The notes: a model not told the origin generated them from the sequence alone. A stretch of DNA of 64,000 nucleotides from Flavobacteriales bacterium (GCA_947497485.1 CANMHB010000001.1:186001-250000), one strand, 5' to 3'. Positions 18,867 through 28,583 are shown, counted from the stretch's first letter. Made by a program: numbers and translations.

Positions 18867-18873
18867 GTTTGGT

Positions 18874-20202
18874 TTGGCTAAAAAGGTACTCACAATAATC
18901 ATTCTGGCCATTGCGCTCGGTTCCTTTTTATACCTTCGTCCTTACATTTTCAAAAAAGAAATCCCTCCCCGACTAATAGACCGACTTCCTGATGCAGAAT
19001 TCATCGGAAAAGCAAATATTCTTGAATTAGCAAGAGAGACTAGTGGAATGATGTTCTACAACAAAGTTTCATTTCGTGATTTCACCTCCTATGAATTCAT
19101 TTTGAGTCAATCCAAAATGTACGGAATAAATCTACAGAAACCAGCTTATTTGTTTGGTAATGAAAATGGGAGTCTCGGTGCCTTAATGCAAGTAACAGAT
19201 AGTTCTAAAACTGCCAACGGAATTGAACGAATAAAAAATTTCATCGCTATTCGAGATACAAATATTTTCGAAACAAGGATTTGGTATTCGCCAAAAGAAA
19301 AAACCTATATTCATTATGGGAAAAATTATCTCTTGGTCTACAAAGGCACCGACATTGAAAACATCTTAGAACAAGTTGTAAGGGCTAAAAATTTTGGCAT
19401 TAACAAGGAATGGAAAAAATTTCTTAGTCAAACGAAATTTAATAGTGACCACCTTGTAATTTCGTCCAACTGGAAAAAGCTGAAACAATTTGGTTTTGAA
19501 ACGGCAATGTTCGCCCACGATAGTGATTCTTTAAGTTTTAATTTAAAATGTTACGTAAAAAAGAAAGCTCCTTTTTACCTTAAAAACAAACCAGGTGGAA
19601 TTTCATTCAGTACCATTTCAAACTCGAACAAATCGGTTGAAATGCATTTTAATGTTGATAATTTCAACAAACATCCAGAGGATTCACTTTATGCAACCCT
19701 GCTTAGATTTGGTAAAAAATTTGGTTTCCCAATTGTCGATTTCTTCAATGCTTGGGAAGGTGATCTTTGCTTTGCAGAAGGGGGTTTACAGAAAGTAAAA
19801 GAAAAATATATTACGACAGAATTAGACGAAGAATTTAATACAACCGAAGTTGAAAAGACACGAGAAGTAGAGGTTCCAGGTTATTCGCTTTTAATTTCAA
19901 CAAACAAGAAGGCTCCTGTTTTTGTGAATAAACTTTTTCAAAAAGGCTATCTAAGGCAAGATGGGAAACAATTTCGGATTTTGTTTTCACCACTTCTTAA
20001 TCTTATTCAAACAAAAGAATATTTCGCTTTGTATTCGGGAGAATATTTACCTGAGGTTATTTCCAGTAATCAGAATAAAGTAGTTTGGACCAGTCTTGAA
20101 ACAAAATATACTTTTCAAATAGATTCATTGAATAATCACGAATTATTTGGAAGTATGCAAATTCCGGTAGCTCGCTTGTTTAAACGAAATCAAATTAACT
20201 AG
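18874..20202 (+). CDS. Uncharacterised membrane-anchored protein, TTG start
   Basis: A 442-residue protein with one N-terminal membrane segment (about residues 4-24, VLTIIILAIALGSFLYL) and a large presumably periplasmic part. The start is TTG at 18874, seven bases after the previous stop; no ATG lies in frame until residue 59, too late because the membrane segment would be lost. After the anchor, PDAEFIGKANILELARETSG resembles the opening of the upstream 613-residue protein. It ends with a four-base overlap with the convergent dusB gene. Function is unknown. Confidence 0.8.
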   Translation: MAKKVLTIIILAIALGSFLYLRPYIFKKEIPPRLIDRLPDAEFIGKANILELARETSGMMFYNKVSFRDFTSYEFILSQSKMYGINLQKPAYLFGNENGSLGALMQVTDSSKTANGIERIKNFIAIRDTNIFETRIWYSPKEKTYIHYGKNYLLVYKGTDIENILEQVVRAKNFGINKEWKKFLSQTKFNSDHLVISSNWKKLKQFGFETAMFAHDSDSLSFNLKCYVKKKAPFYLKNKPGGISFSTISNSNKSVEMHFNVDNFNKHPEDSLYATLLRFGKKFGFPIVDFFNAWEGDLCFAEGGLQKVKEKYITTELDEEFNTTEVEKTREVEVPGYSLLISTNKKAPVFVNKLFQKGYLRQDGKQFRILFSPLLNLIQTKEYFALYSGEYLPEVISSNQNKVVWTSLETKYTFQIDSLNNHELFGSMQIPVARLFKRNQIN

Positions 20203-21191
20203 GCGAATTCAAACTCATTTGAATTTTCCGAGATATAATTCAACACGTCCAATATTTCACTTAAATCTGAACTAGTCACCAACTTACTTCGATAATCTTT
20301 GAAATGAGCGATTCCTTTAAAGTAATTTGTGTAATGTCTTTTCATTTCGTTTATCCCAACTAACTCACCTTTCCATTTCACACTCATCTCTAAATGATCC
20401 TTTGCGGCCTCTACTCGCTCTTTAATTCCAGGGGCATCTAAGTGCATTCCCGTCTTCATAAAATGCTTGATTTCATTAAAAATCCATGGATATCCAATGC
20501 TAGCGCGTCCAATCATAATTCCATCCACTCCATAACGATTTTTATACTCCAAGGCTTTTTCGGGAGAATCTACATCACCATTTCCGAAAATTGGAATTCG
20601 CATCCGTGAATTATTTTTTACCTCCGCGATTAAAGTCCAATCGGCTTCGCCTTTATACATCTGTTTTCGTGTTCTTCCGTGAATGGAAAGTGCCTCAATT
20701 CCAATATCTTGCAATCTTTCAGCTACCTCAACAATATTTTTGGTGTCATCGTCCCATCCTAATCGTGTTTTGACCGTTACAGGTAAACTCGTAGACTTAA
20801 TTACTTCAGACGTCATTCGGACCATTTTCGGAACATCTTGAAGGATTCCTGCACCTGCGCCTTTACAAGCTACTTTCTTGACCGGACATCCGTAATTGAT
20901 ATCCAATAAATCGGGATTTGTTTTGTCGATTATTTCAGCGGCTTGCTTCATACTCTCAATTTCGGATCCAAAAATTTGAATGCCAATTGGTCGTTCGTAT
21001 TCAAAAATGTCGAGTTTCTGAACGCTTTTAGCAGCATCGCGAATCAATCCTTCAGAGGAAATAAACTCCGTATACATTAAGTCTGCACCATGCTTTTTAC
21101 AAAGCGCACGAAATGGCGGATCGCTTACATCCTCCATTGGAGCAAGTAATAAGGGAAAATCTCCCAGTTCGATGTCGCGAATTTTTACCAT
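20199..21191 (-). CDS. dusB: tRNA-dihydrouridine synthase
   Basis: A 330-residue FMN enzyme that reduces uridine to dihydrouridine in tRNA D-loops. The TIM-barrel pattern is complete: LLLAPMEDVSDPPFR at the start, INYGCPVKKVACKGAGAG with the catalytic Cys102, VKTRLGWDD, SIHGRTRKQMYKGEADW and GNGDV followed by GVDGIMIGRASIGYPW. The remaining C-terminal helical domain binds tRNA. The start codon abuts the manC stop, and the three minus-strand genes sprT-manC-dusB form one unit. Confidence 0.95.
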   Translation of the reverse strand: MVKIRDIELGDFPLLLAPMEDVSDPPFRALCKKHGADLMYTEFISSEGLIRDAAKSVQKLDIFEYERPIGIQIFGSEIESMKQAAEIIDKTNPDLLDINYGCPVKKVACKGAGAGILQDVPKMVRMTSEVIKSTSLPVTVKTRLGWDDDTKNIVEVAERLQDIGIEALSIHGRTRKQMYKGEADWTLIAEVKNNSRMRIPIFGNGDVDSPEKALEYKNRYGVDGIMIGRASIGYPWIFNEIKHFMKTGMHLDAPGIKERVEAAKDHLEMSVKWKGELVGINEMKRHYTNYFKGIAHFKDYRSKLVTSSDLSEILDVLNYISENSNEFEFA

Positions 21192-22283
21192 TTATTTTTG
21201 AAAGAAATCTGGACGTTCTTGTTCTATTTTTTTTAAGTAATTTTTTAATTCCTGTTCATTGGAGGATTTCAAAACCATTAACATATCATCAGATTCTACA
21301 ACGATATAATCTTTCAATCCATCTAGAAGAACCAATTTATTCTTTGGAACATTGACAAGACAATTCTCCGAATTAAATGTAAATACATTGTTTCCAATAA
21401 TTGAATTCGAGTTTTCATCTTTTTTCAAGTGATCAGTAAGGCTTCCCCATGTTCCCAAATCACTCCAATCAAAATCTGAAAGAACAACCGAAACATTCTT
21501 TGCATGTTCCATTACCGCAAAATCAATTGAAATATCCTCGCAGCGATTGAAGGCATTGTAAACGAAATCTACTTCTTCTGAAGTGCCATACTTAGACAAA
21601 TTCCCCGCAAAAAGTTGATGCAAAGCAGGCTGAAATAATTCCATTGAAGCAAGAATGACATCAGCACGCCAAACGAAAATTCCTGCATTCCAATAAAAAT
21701 TTCCAGCTTCTAAAAATCCCTTTGCTGTTTCTAGATTTGGTTTTTCACGAAATTGGATGACATCAGTAGCCTCGCCTTTTTCAACTTTAGCATTTTTATC
21801 AAACTCAATATATCCATAACCCGTGTCTGGTCTTGTTGGCGCTATTCCGAGTGTCACCAAATGCTTTTTGTTATTTGCAACATCTATTGCTGTAGAAATA
21901 ATTTCATTGAAACGTGATTCATTCAAAATCAAGTGGTCAGATGGCGTAATAATCAACGTTGCATCGGGATTGTTCTTGTATATTTTAGAGGAAGCAAATG
22001 CTATACAAGGAGCTGTGTTTTTGCGCATTGGCTCGCATAGTACATTTTCCTCGGTTAATTCTGGGAGCTGCTCAAGAACCAAATTCAAATAGGAAGTGTT
22101 TGTTAAAATATAAATTTGATTGGAAGGAACTGTTTTTTGCAAACGCTCAAAAGTCAATCGCAACAAAGATTTTCCTGTTCCTAAAACATCTAAAAATTGC
22201 TTTGGTTTTTGCGGTGTTGACATCGGCCAGAAGCGACTACCTACCCCACCTGCCATTATTAAACCATAATTATTATTCTCCAT
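21192..22283 (-). CDS. manC: Mannose-1-phosphate guanylyltransferase
   Basis: A 363-residue nucleotidyltransferase that makes GDP-mannose from mannose-1-phosphate and GTP, a precursor for surface glycans. The signature GLIMAGGVGSRFWPMST and PKQF is at the start. The metal-binding TPSDH is near residue 115, and FREKPN and NAGIFVWRAD follow. The length suits the single-domain form without a fused isomerase. It overlaps the SprT-like gene by 11 bases. The sugar product may feed the polysaccharide cluster at 40-48 kb. Confidence 0.94.
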   Translation of the reverse strand: MENNNYGLIMAGGVGSRFWPMSTPQKPKQFLDVLGTGKSLLRLTFERLQKTVPSNQIYILTNTSYLNLVLEQLPELTEENVLCEPMRKNTAPCIAFASSKIYKNNPDATLIITPSDHLILNESRFNEIISTAIDVANNKKHLVTLGIAPTRPDTGYGYIEFDKNAKVEKGEATDVIQFREKPNLETAKGFLEAGNFYWNAGIFVWRADVILASMELFQPALHQLFAGNLSKYGTSEEVDFVYNAFNRCEDISIDFAVMEHAKNVSVVLSDFDWSDLGTWGSLTDHLKKDENSNSIIGNNVFTFNSENCLVNVPKNKLVLLDGLKDYIVVESDDMLMVLKSSNEQELKNYLKKIEQERPDFFQK

Positions 22284-22902
22284 AAGGTTTTATTAACTGT
22301 ACTGTAGCTAAAGCATGAATTAAATATTGTTTTCCGCTATTTAATTCTTTGCAAAGGTAACGACTTCTTCTGAGTAGTCCTTTTTCAAAATTCCTACCAT
22401 TTAACGAAAAATGAGAAGAAATTGGTATATCCTCCAATGAAATTTGATTAGTATTCGAATCATATTTCTTTAAAACACGTGATAAGTGAATATCGGAGCA
22501 AGAAGATGCCTTCGTATTCGTGTAGGATTTCCAAAGCACTTTTTCTAAATCTTCTGGTAATTCTTTACTAATTAAGACTGGTTCCAACAAGGTTCGAAAT
22601 GCATTTTTCCATTCTGGTCCGTGAGGCGCAACGCGATTTCCATAGTGTCGATAGGTCTGTAAATGAGCTATTTCATGCAAGGAAGTAATAAGGAAAGCAT
22701 ATTTATTCAAGTTTCCATTAACCGTAATCGTGGGTTTTTCTGTCTCGGATTTTACTCGAAAATCACCTAATTTGGTGGCTCTACCTGGAACAATTTTAAA
22801 TTTAACCTTGGAATTTAAAATCAAATCTGTTAGGTATTCCACAAAATGAGGCGGTGTAAAACGGGATAAGGTATTTTGGAATTGTGATTTTTTATCAATC
22901 AT
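22273..22902 (-). CDS. SprT-like zinc metalloprotein
   Basis: A 209-residue protein with the zincin helix TSLHEIAHLQTY (HExxH), followed by RVAPHGPEWKNAFR, whose His is the likely third ligand, as in SprT/Spartan-type proteins. Those in eukaryotes act on DNA-protein crosslinks; the bacterial role is less clear. I start at the ATG at 22902 (MIDKKSQ). The frame is open to 22923, but the -7 element at 22912-22919 lies within that extension. Confidence 0.85.
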   Translation of the reverse strand: MIDKKSQFQNTLSRFTPPHFVEYLTDLILNSKVKFKIVPGRATKLGDFRVKSETEKPTITVNGNLNKYAFLITSLHEIAHLQTYRHYGNRVAPHGPEWKNAFRTLLEPVLISKELPEDLEKVLWKSYTNTKASSCSDIHLSRVLKKYDSNTNQISLEDIPISSHFSLNGRNFEKGLLRRSRYLCKELNSGKQYLIHALATVQLIKPYGE

Positions 22903-22911
22903 TGTTCTACA

Positions 22912-22919
22912 CAAAAATA
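22912..22919 (-). promoter_or_regulatory. -7 element for sprT-manC-dusB
   Basis: On the minus strand this is TATTTTTG, nine bases before the ATG at 22902. It fixes the start of the SprT-like protein. Confidence 0.6.
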
Positions 22920-22976
22920 GCAAACATAATCATCGAGTAAACAATCTAGTTTTTAAAATATCCTTAATTTAGCAAA

Positions 22977-23717
22977 GTGAAAATCATTCAAAATATAGGA
23001 AAATATTGCCTCATGCTCACTGTGGTTTTCACCCGTCCTCGCAAGTGGAATATTTTTTTCAAACGACTTTTCGATGAAATTAATGGAATCGGAATAAACT
23101 CTCTACCAATCGTTGCATTAATGTCGACATTCATTGGAGGAGTTATTTCATTACAGACAGCTTCAAATATGTCAAGTCCCTTGTTACCGGCATACACAGT
23201 TGGTTATATAACACAATCGAGTACTATTTTAGAATTTTCACCTACGATCATTTCTTTAATCTTAGCCGGAAAAGTTGGATCAAACATCGCTTCCGAAATT
23301 GGAACCATGCGTGTTACTGAACAAATCGATGCGCTGGAAATCATGGGGGTAAACTCGCTGAATTTTTTGGTATTACCTAAAGTTACTGCCGCAGTTCTAT
23401 TTTTCCCCATTTTAGTCATATTTTCAATGGCTCTGAGTATGATAGGCGGTTGGTTAGCTTTGATCCTTTCTGATTTGAGTACCACTGAAACATACGTTTT
23501 GGGACTTAGAGCTTTTTTTGAAACCTCAAATATTACTTACGCACTTACAAAGACTGTCGTTTTCGGATTTTTAATTGTTTCTGTTGCATCTTTTTATGGA
23601 TACTATGTAAAAGGTGGTTCCTTGGATGTTGGTAAAGCATCCACTCAGGCAGTTGTTAGTAGCAGTGTTTGTATCTTGATCGCCAATTTCCTTTTAACTC
23701 AAATGATTCTGCTTTAA
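22977..23717 (+). CDS. mlaE: MlaE-family ABC transporter permease
   Basis: A 246-residue membrane protein with about five to six membrane segments. The family pattern STFIGGVISLQTASNM and LAGKVGSNIASEIGTMRVTEQIDALEIMGVNS is unmistakable. It works with the downstream ATPase to move phospholipid between inner and outer membrane and maintain lipid asymmetry. The start is GTG at 22977. The substrate-binding MlaD-type protein is not present next to it, so it must be encoded elsewhere. Confidence 0.93.
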   Translation: MKIIQNIGKYCLMLTVVFTRPRKWNIFFKRLFDEINGIGINSLPIVALMSTFIGGVISLQTASNMSSPLLPAYTVGYITQSSTILEFSPTIISLILAGKVGSNIASEIGTMRVTEQIDALEIMGVNSLNFLVLPKVTAAVLFFPILVIFSMALSMIGGWLALILSDLSTTETYVLGLRAFFETSNITYALTKTVVFGFLIVSVASFYGYYVKGGSLDVGKASTQAVVSSSVCILIANFLLTQMILL

Positions 23718-24484
23718 TGATTGAAGTTAAAGGATTAAATAAGTCGTTTTCAGGTAATCAGGTTTTAACCGATATAGATACCTCATTTGAAAAAGGAAAG
23801 GTTAACCTCATCATTGGTCAATCAGGTCATGGAAAATCTGTTTTGGCAAAATGTATGGTTGGTTTGCACGAAGTAGATACAGGAGAGGTACTTTATGATG
23901 GTCGAGATTTCACAAAAATGGATCGCATTGAGCGAAGTGAAATTCGTCAAGAAATTGGTATGCTTTTTCAAGGTTCAGCTTTATTTGATTCGATGACAGT
24001 CGAAGAAAATGTGATGTTTCCACTTGCTATGTTTACCAAAATGACCAAGGGTGAAATGTTGAATCGGGTTAACTTCTGCCTTGAACGAGTTAATTTATCA
24101 GGTAAAAACAAATTATTACCCGATGAGTGCAGCGGTGGTATGCAAAAAAGAATTGGTATTGCTCGAGCTATTGCCATGAATCCAAAATACCTCTTTTGTG
24201 ATGAACCAAATTCAGGATTGGATCCAAAAACTTCCATTCTAATTGATGGACTGATCAAAGATATTACCCAAGAATATCAAACCACCACGATCGTCATAAC
24301 CCATGATATGAATAGTGTGATTGAAATTGGAGACAACATCATTTTCGTTTATCAAGGCAAAAAATGGTGGCAAGGAGACCGAAAATCGATCATTACAACA
24401 GATAATCCTGAAATAATGGGATTTGTATTCGCCTCAGAATTCATGAAAGAAATCAGAAGTTCGATGCGCGAAAAAAGAAGCTAA
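23717..24484 (+). CDS. mlaF: ABC transporter ATP-binding protein, Mla type
   Basis: A 256-residue ATPase partner of the preceding permease. Walker A is GQSGHGKSV (34-42), the signature SGGMQ (139-143) and Walker B YLFCDEP (about 158-164). The start is ATG at 23717, which shares one base with the permease stop (TAATG) and gives the standard beginning MIEVKGLNKSF. The frame is open 48 bases further upstream, but that would overlap the permease. Confidence 0.94.
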   Translation: MIEVKGLNKSFSGNQVLTDIDTSFEKGKVNLIIGQSGHGKSVLAKCMVGLHEVDTGEVLYDGRDFTKMDRIERSEIRQEIGMLFQGSALFDSMTVEENVMFPLAMFTKMTKGEMLNRVNFCLERVNLSGKNKLLPDECSGGMQKRIGIARAIAMNPKYLFCDEPNSGLDPKTSILIDGLIKDITQEYQTTTIVITHDMNSVIEIGDNIIFVYQGKKWWQGDRKSIITTDNPEIMGFVFASEFMKEIRSSMREKRS

Positions 24485-24488
24485 TTTA

Positions 24489-24518
24489 TTTGTTTTTTAA
24501 AAATTACGCTTATCTTTG
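24489..24518 (+). promoter_or_regulatory. tRNA-Leu promoter
   Basis: TTTG (24489-24492) and TATCTTTG (24511-24518) are 18 bases apart, a near-perfect Bacteroidota promoter about 70 bases before the tRNA. Confidence 0.75.
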
Positions 24519-24587
24519 CAGCCCAATTTAAATGAAACTTTCATAAATTGGCAGGCTCAATCGAGGGTCTTTTGAGTTGAAATAAAT

Positions 24588-24669
24588 GCGGATGTGGTGA
24601 AATTGGTAGACACGCCAGACTTAGGATCTGGTGCCGAGAGGTGTGCGGGTTCGAGTCCCTCCATCCGCA
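24588..24669 (+). tRNA. tRNA-Leu (anticodon TAG)
   Basis: An 82-base tRNA. The acceptor arms GCGGATG and CATCCGC pair exactly, with discriminator A. The anticodon loop is CTTAGGA between the arms CCAGA and TCTGG, so it reads CUN codons. A long variable arm (about 13 bases) marks it as type II, as for leucine. One C-T mismatch occurs in the T stem. CCA is not encoded. Confidence 0.97.
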
Positions 24670-24674
24670 CTGAG

Positions 24675-24703
24675 AGGTCTCGTTTGAAAACGGGACCTTT
24701 TTT
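24675..24703 (+). terminator. Terminator after tRNA-Leu
   Basis: A ten-base stem (24675-24684 with 24689-24698, one G-T pair) around TGAA, followed by a run of T. It ends the tRNA transcript before tig. Confidence 0.9.
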
Positions 24704-24730
24704 ATTTAAAGTGGATTAAAAAAATATAAA

Positions 24731-26086
24731 ATGAACGTTTTACGCCAAGATGTTGATGCATTAAATGCAGTTTTAACCGTAAAAATTAACCCGGAAGATT
24801 ACCAGCCTAAAGTGAAGGCTGCAGTTGAAAAATACAGAAAAACTGCCAAAATCCCAGGTTTCCGCCCTGGACATGTGCCACAAGGCCTGATTCAAAAGCA
24901 ATATGGTAAGGCATTTCTTGCCGAAGAATTGAATAAGTTGGCAAATGATGCTCTTTATAAGTTCATCATCGAAAACAAACTAGATATTCTTGGAAATCCA
25001 ATTCCAAAGGAAAATTCAGATGTTGTTGGTAACTTCGACCAACCTACTGATTTTGAGTTTTCTTTTGAAATCGGTTTTTCTCCCGTTTTGGATTTGCCGC
25101 TGAATGAAAAAAGTAAATTCGATTATTACACAGTAAAAGTTGATAAAGAATTGATCGACAAGCAAGTAGAAGATTTGCAAAGACGTTATGGCAAATTGAC
25201 TTCTGCAGAAACAGTTGAAGAAAGAGATATGGTTCTTGGTAAATTTGAAGAACTAAACGAAGACGGATCAATCAAAGAAGGTGGCGTTTCAAATTCAACG
25301 ACGATTTCGTTGGAATTTCTTTCTGACAAAAAATCAATCAAACAATTAGTCGGTAAAAATGTAAATGAATGTTTTGAATTAGATCCAAATTCAGTATCTA
25401 AGGACGATAAAGATAAGGCAACTATGCTTGGGGTTAATGAGGACGAATTAAAATCTGTTGGAAATAAATTTCAATTCACAATTACAGATGTTAAGCGAAT
25501 GGAACTAGCTGCATTAGATGAGTTTTTATTCGAAAAACTATACATGGATGGTGAAGTCAAAACCGAAGAGGACTTAAGAAAACGCGTTCAAGATGATTTA
25601 GAAAATATGTTTTCTAAAGATTCGGAAAGAATTTTAACGAGAGATGTATACCAATATTTGGTAAATGAAACAAAAACAGAATTTCCAGAATCGTTTTTGA
25701 AGAGATGGATTAAAGTCTCGAGTGAAAAACCTGTTTCTGATGAAGATTTAGACAAAGAATTCGATGCTTATCTAAAATCTTTGAAATGGCAATTAATTCA
25801 AACTAAAATTTTCAAAGACAACAACATACAACTCAATAATGAAGAGGTAATTACTTACACAAAGAGTTTGTTAGCCGGAAATTATGCTCAATATGGAATT
25901 CCTGCACCTGAAGATGCTGAATTAACTGAAACAGCAACAAGACTATTAAAGAATAAAGAGCAAGCCAATGGAATTTACGACCGCCTAGCTGAGCAAAAAC
26001 TGACTGAATTCTTTAAAAGTACTGTGAAATTAAATTCCAAGGCTGTGAGCTACGATGAATTTGTAGAAATTGCATCTAAAAACTAA
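24731..26086 (+). CDS. tig: Trigger factor (ribosome-bound chaperone)
   Basis: A 451-residue chaperone that binds the ribosome exit tunnel. The ribosome-docking signature is GFRPGHVPQGLIQKQYG near residue 42 (consensus GFRxGxxP). A middle domain with divergent FKBP-like sequence (about 150-250) and a long helical C-terminal domain follow. The Bacteroidota form has a weak PPIase domain. It begins 28 bases after the tRNA terminator and has its own terminator, but no clear promoter is seen. Confidence 0.93.
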   Translation: MNVLRQDVDALNAVLTVKINPEDYQPKVKAAVEKYRKTAKIPGFRPGHVPQGLIQKQYGKAFLAEELNKLANDALYKFIIENKLDILGNPIPKENSDVVGNFDQPTDFEFSFEIGFSPVLDLPLNEKSKFDYYTVKVDKELIDKQVEDLQRRYGKLTSAETVEERDMVLGKFEELNEDGSIKEGGVSNSTTISLEFLSDKKSIKQLVGKNVNECFELDPNSVSKDDKDKATMLGVNEDELKSVGNKFQFTITDVKRMELAALDEFLFEKLYMDGEVKTEEDLRKRVQDDLENMFSKDSERILTRDVYQYLVNETKTEFPESFLKRWIKVSSEKPVSDEDLDKEFDAYLKSLKWQLIQTKIFKDNNIQLNNEEVITYTKSLLAGNYAQYGIPAPEDAELTETATRLLKNKEQANGIYDRLAEQKLTEFFKSTVKLNSKAVSYDEFVEIASKN

Positions 26087-26093
26087 GAGATAT

Positions 26094-26114
26094 CGATTTG
26101 TAAATCGTTTTTTT
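26094..26114 (+). terminator. Terminator after tig
   Basis: A five-base stem (CGATT with AATCG) around a TGTA loop, followed by seven T. The stem is short but the T run is good. Confidence 0.65.
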
Positions 26115-26164
26115 CATTTTTAATGCACAGATCGTTTTGATTTGTTTTATCTTCACAAAACGAA

Positions 26165-27109
26165 ATGAACGAAAATTCAAATCAAAATTCCAAGCGATTT
26201 ATTTTGTTAGCAGGATTATCGTTCTGTTTACCCCTCTGCATTCTTTATGCATATAACTTTTGGCTTGATCCAATTTCAATTTTCGGCTTTGAATTAAAGA
26301 AAATCAGCCAAGAAGAAAAGGTTGTTCCATTAGAGGAAGTAAAACCAATAATCGATGAGATTCCGAGCAACAATTCAAAACGTGATAGCATTTTAACCGC
26401 GGACTCGCTCAAGAAAAAAACAAATAAATTAGACTCGTCTAATCGCGATTCAAAGATTGAAGATAATGAAATTACCCAGACCATTTCATTGAAAGATAGC
26501 ATTCCTAAAGTAAATCTTTTTGGTTCAGATTCAATGAGTCATCGTGTTTTAATAATGGGTGATTCAGAAGTTGGCGGTCTTTGTTTTCAGCTAAACGATT
26601 ATTGCATTGAAAATGGTCATAAGTTGGTTGCTTCAATCATTTGGAATTCTGCATCAATTTTCAATTTTGCATACTCCGACACAATCAATGAAGTCATCAA
26701 AAAATATAAACCAACCTATATTTTCGTTGTGGTCGGACTGAATGAACTGTATGCCCGAGATTTAAACAATCGAAGAAAGGCTGCGCAGATTTTAGCAAAA
26801 AAAATTCAAGGTATACCTTACACTTGGGTTGGTCCGGCAAATTATCGAGAAGACTGCGGAATCAATCAGGTATTTATGGAATCTGCCGAATCAGGCGCCT
26901 ATTATTTGACAAAAAAACTTGACATTCCAAAAGGTGGAGACAAAAGACACCCAAGCAAAACCGGATATCGAATCTGGATGGATTCACTCGCTGTATGGAC
27001 GCAAACCGATGCAAAGTATAAGATTAGAATGAACCCTCCGGTCAAAAGGGGACGTGCCTACAAATCAAAAATTGTAAATCTCAACGCAGCAAAATATCGT
27101 GGGTATTAA
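26165..27109 (+). CDS. Membrane-anchored SGNH hydrolase-like protein
   Basis: A 314-residue protein with one N-terminal membrane segment (about residues 12-34). A charged linker is followed by an SGNH fold: the nucleophile Ser134 in MGDSEVGG, a block III-like VVGLNELY, and the DxxH pair D259/H262 in GGDKRHPSKTGY. Such proteins transfer or remove acyl groups on sugars. It overlaps the MBOAT gene by 11 bases, so the two probably form an O-acyltransferase pair in the manner of PatB/PatA. The substrate (wall glycan or other polymer) is inferred below. Confidence 0.88.
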   Translation: MNENSNQNSKRFILLAGLSFCLPLCILYAYNFWLDPISIFGFELKKISQEEKVVPLEEVKPIIDEIPSNNSKRDSILTADSLKKKTNKLDSSNRDSKIEDNEITQTISLKDSIPKVNLFGSDSMSHRVLIMGDSEVGGLCFQLNDYCIENGHKLVASIIWNSASIFNFAYSDTINEVIKKYKPTYIFVVVGLNELYARDLNNRRKAAQILAKKIQGIPYTWVGPANYREDCGINQVFMESAESGAYYLTKKLDIPKGGDKRHPSKTGYRIWMDSLAVWTQTDAKYKIRMNPPVKRGRAYKSKIVNLNAAKYRGY

Positions 27110-28577
27110 TATTTCAGACATATTTAGCTGGAGCCAACTTCAAGAATCATTTACCTATTCGCTTGAAAAACCTTGGTTTTTTACGGAATTTAGTTTTTTA
27201 CTTGTTTTTGGAGTTTTTCTTTTTCTATATGCGTTTTTCGTTAATCAAGAATTTTGGAGGAAAATTTACATCATTGCCTTTAGTTTGTTTTTTTATTACA
27301 AATCAAGTGGCCCATTTATTGGATTATTTGCATTGATGATTTTGAGCGATTATATTTTCGCCATTCAAATACACAAAGCTGAGGGAATCAAGAAAAAACT
27401 CTATTTATTTCTCGCCTTAATATACAGCTCTTCATTTCTACTCTACTTCAAATACTCGAATTTTTTTATCGATAATTCAAATTATCTTTTCGGCACGCAT
27501 TTTAAAACGGGTGATTTGTTTCTTCCAATTGGAATATCTTTTTATACATTTCAATCTATTAGCTACATTCTTGATGTTTACCGCAAAGAAATACCACCGG
27601 CAGAAAATTTCTCGGATTACACCTTTTATATGACGTTTTTCCCTCATCTCGTAGCAGGTCCAATTGTTCGAGCACGCGATTTTCTTCCGCAGATTAAAAA
27701 TCCACAAATAATTAATTCAGACTTATACAAAGAAAGCATTACCCGCATTACAATTGGACTGATCAAAAAACTATTCATTGCTGATTATTTAGCTAAATAC
27801 GTTGATATTGTTCAAGCAACACCCGATGGATTTTCGGGAGGGGAACACCTTATTTCAATGTATGCTTATAGTTTTCAAATTTATTTTGATTTTTCAGGAT
27901 ATTCGGATATTGCAATAGGTATCGCATTAATGCTCGGCTATCGGCTAAAGGAAAACTTCGATAATCCTTATGGAGCAGCTAATATTACAGAATTCTGGCG
28001 AAAATGGCATATTTCTTTAAGTCTTTGGTTAAGGGATTACATTTACATTCCTTTAGGAGGCAATCGCAAAGGTGAATTCAATATGTATTTGTTTTTACTG
28101 ATAACGATGCTTGTTGGTGGGTTCTGGCATGGAGCCGACTGGAGATTTGTATTTTGGGGGTTAGCTCACGGATTAGCCCTCGCATTCCATAAATTATATC
28201 GTAAATTTGTTGAGCCAAAAGAAAGTGTTTTTAGCAGAATTGTTGGGACTATCATCACTTTTCACTTTGTCGGTATATGTTGGATATTTTTTAGAGCTAC
28301 CTCATTCGATCATGCCTTTTTAAGTATTGGTGCAATCTTTACAAATACAAGCCTAGTTGATTTCCAAGGATTTTGGTTTTCAAGACCTGAAATAATTATA
28401 TTACTAATTGTTTGTTGCTTAATTGTTTTTGCCCCAAATACTTTCAAAACTTCTATTTTTCAGAAAACAGAACGTATACCTTCTTTTCTTTGGATTTTTA
28501 TTATTCTTTTTGCTTTGCAGCTTATAATTCAGTTTAGGGACGAGGTAGTTCAACCATTTATTTATTTTCAATTTTAG
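27099..28577 (+). CDS. MBOAT-family O-acyltransferase (PatA/AlgI-like)
   Basis: A 492-residue membrane protein with about a dozen membrane segments. The signature is clear: YFDFSGYSDIAIGIALMLGY, FWRKWHISLSLWLRDYIYIP and GGFWHGADWRF with the likely catalytic His344. These proteins take acyl groups from the cytoplasm and pass them across the inner membrane to a periplasmic SGNH partner. The start is GTG at 27099 inside the end of the SGNH gene. The next gene follows after six bases. Confidence 0.94.
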   Translation: MGINISDIFSWSQLQESFTYSLEKPWFFTEFSFLLVFGVFLFLYAFFVNQEFWRKIYIIAFSLFFYYKSSGPFIGLFALMILSDYIFAIQIHKAEGIKKKLYLFLALIYSSSFLLYFKYSNFFIDNSNYLFGTHFKTGDLFLPIGISFYTFQSISYILDVYRKEIPPAENFSDYTFYMTFFPHLVAGPIVRARDFLPQIKNPQIINSDLYKESITRITIGLIKKLFIADYLAKYVDIVQATPDGFSGGEHLISMYAYSFQIYFDFSGYSDIAIGIALMLGYRLKENFDNPYGAANITEFWRKWHISLSLWLRDYIYIPLGGNRKGEFNMYLFLLITMLVGGFWHGADWRFVFWGLAHGLALAFHKLYRKFVEPKESVFSRIVGTIITFHFVGICWIFFRATSFDHAFLSIGAIFTNTSLVDFQGFWFSRPEIIILLIVCCLIVFAPNTFKTSIFQKTERIPSFLWIFIILFALQLIIQFRDEVVQPFIYFQF

Positions 28578-28583
28578 CAAAAA

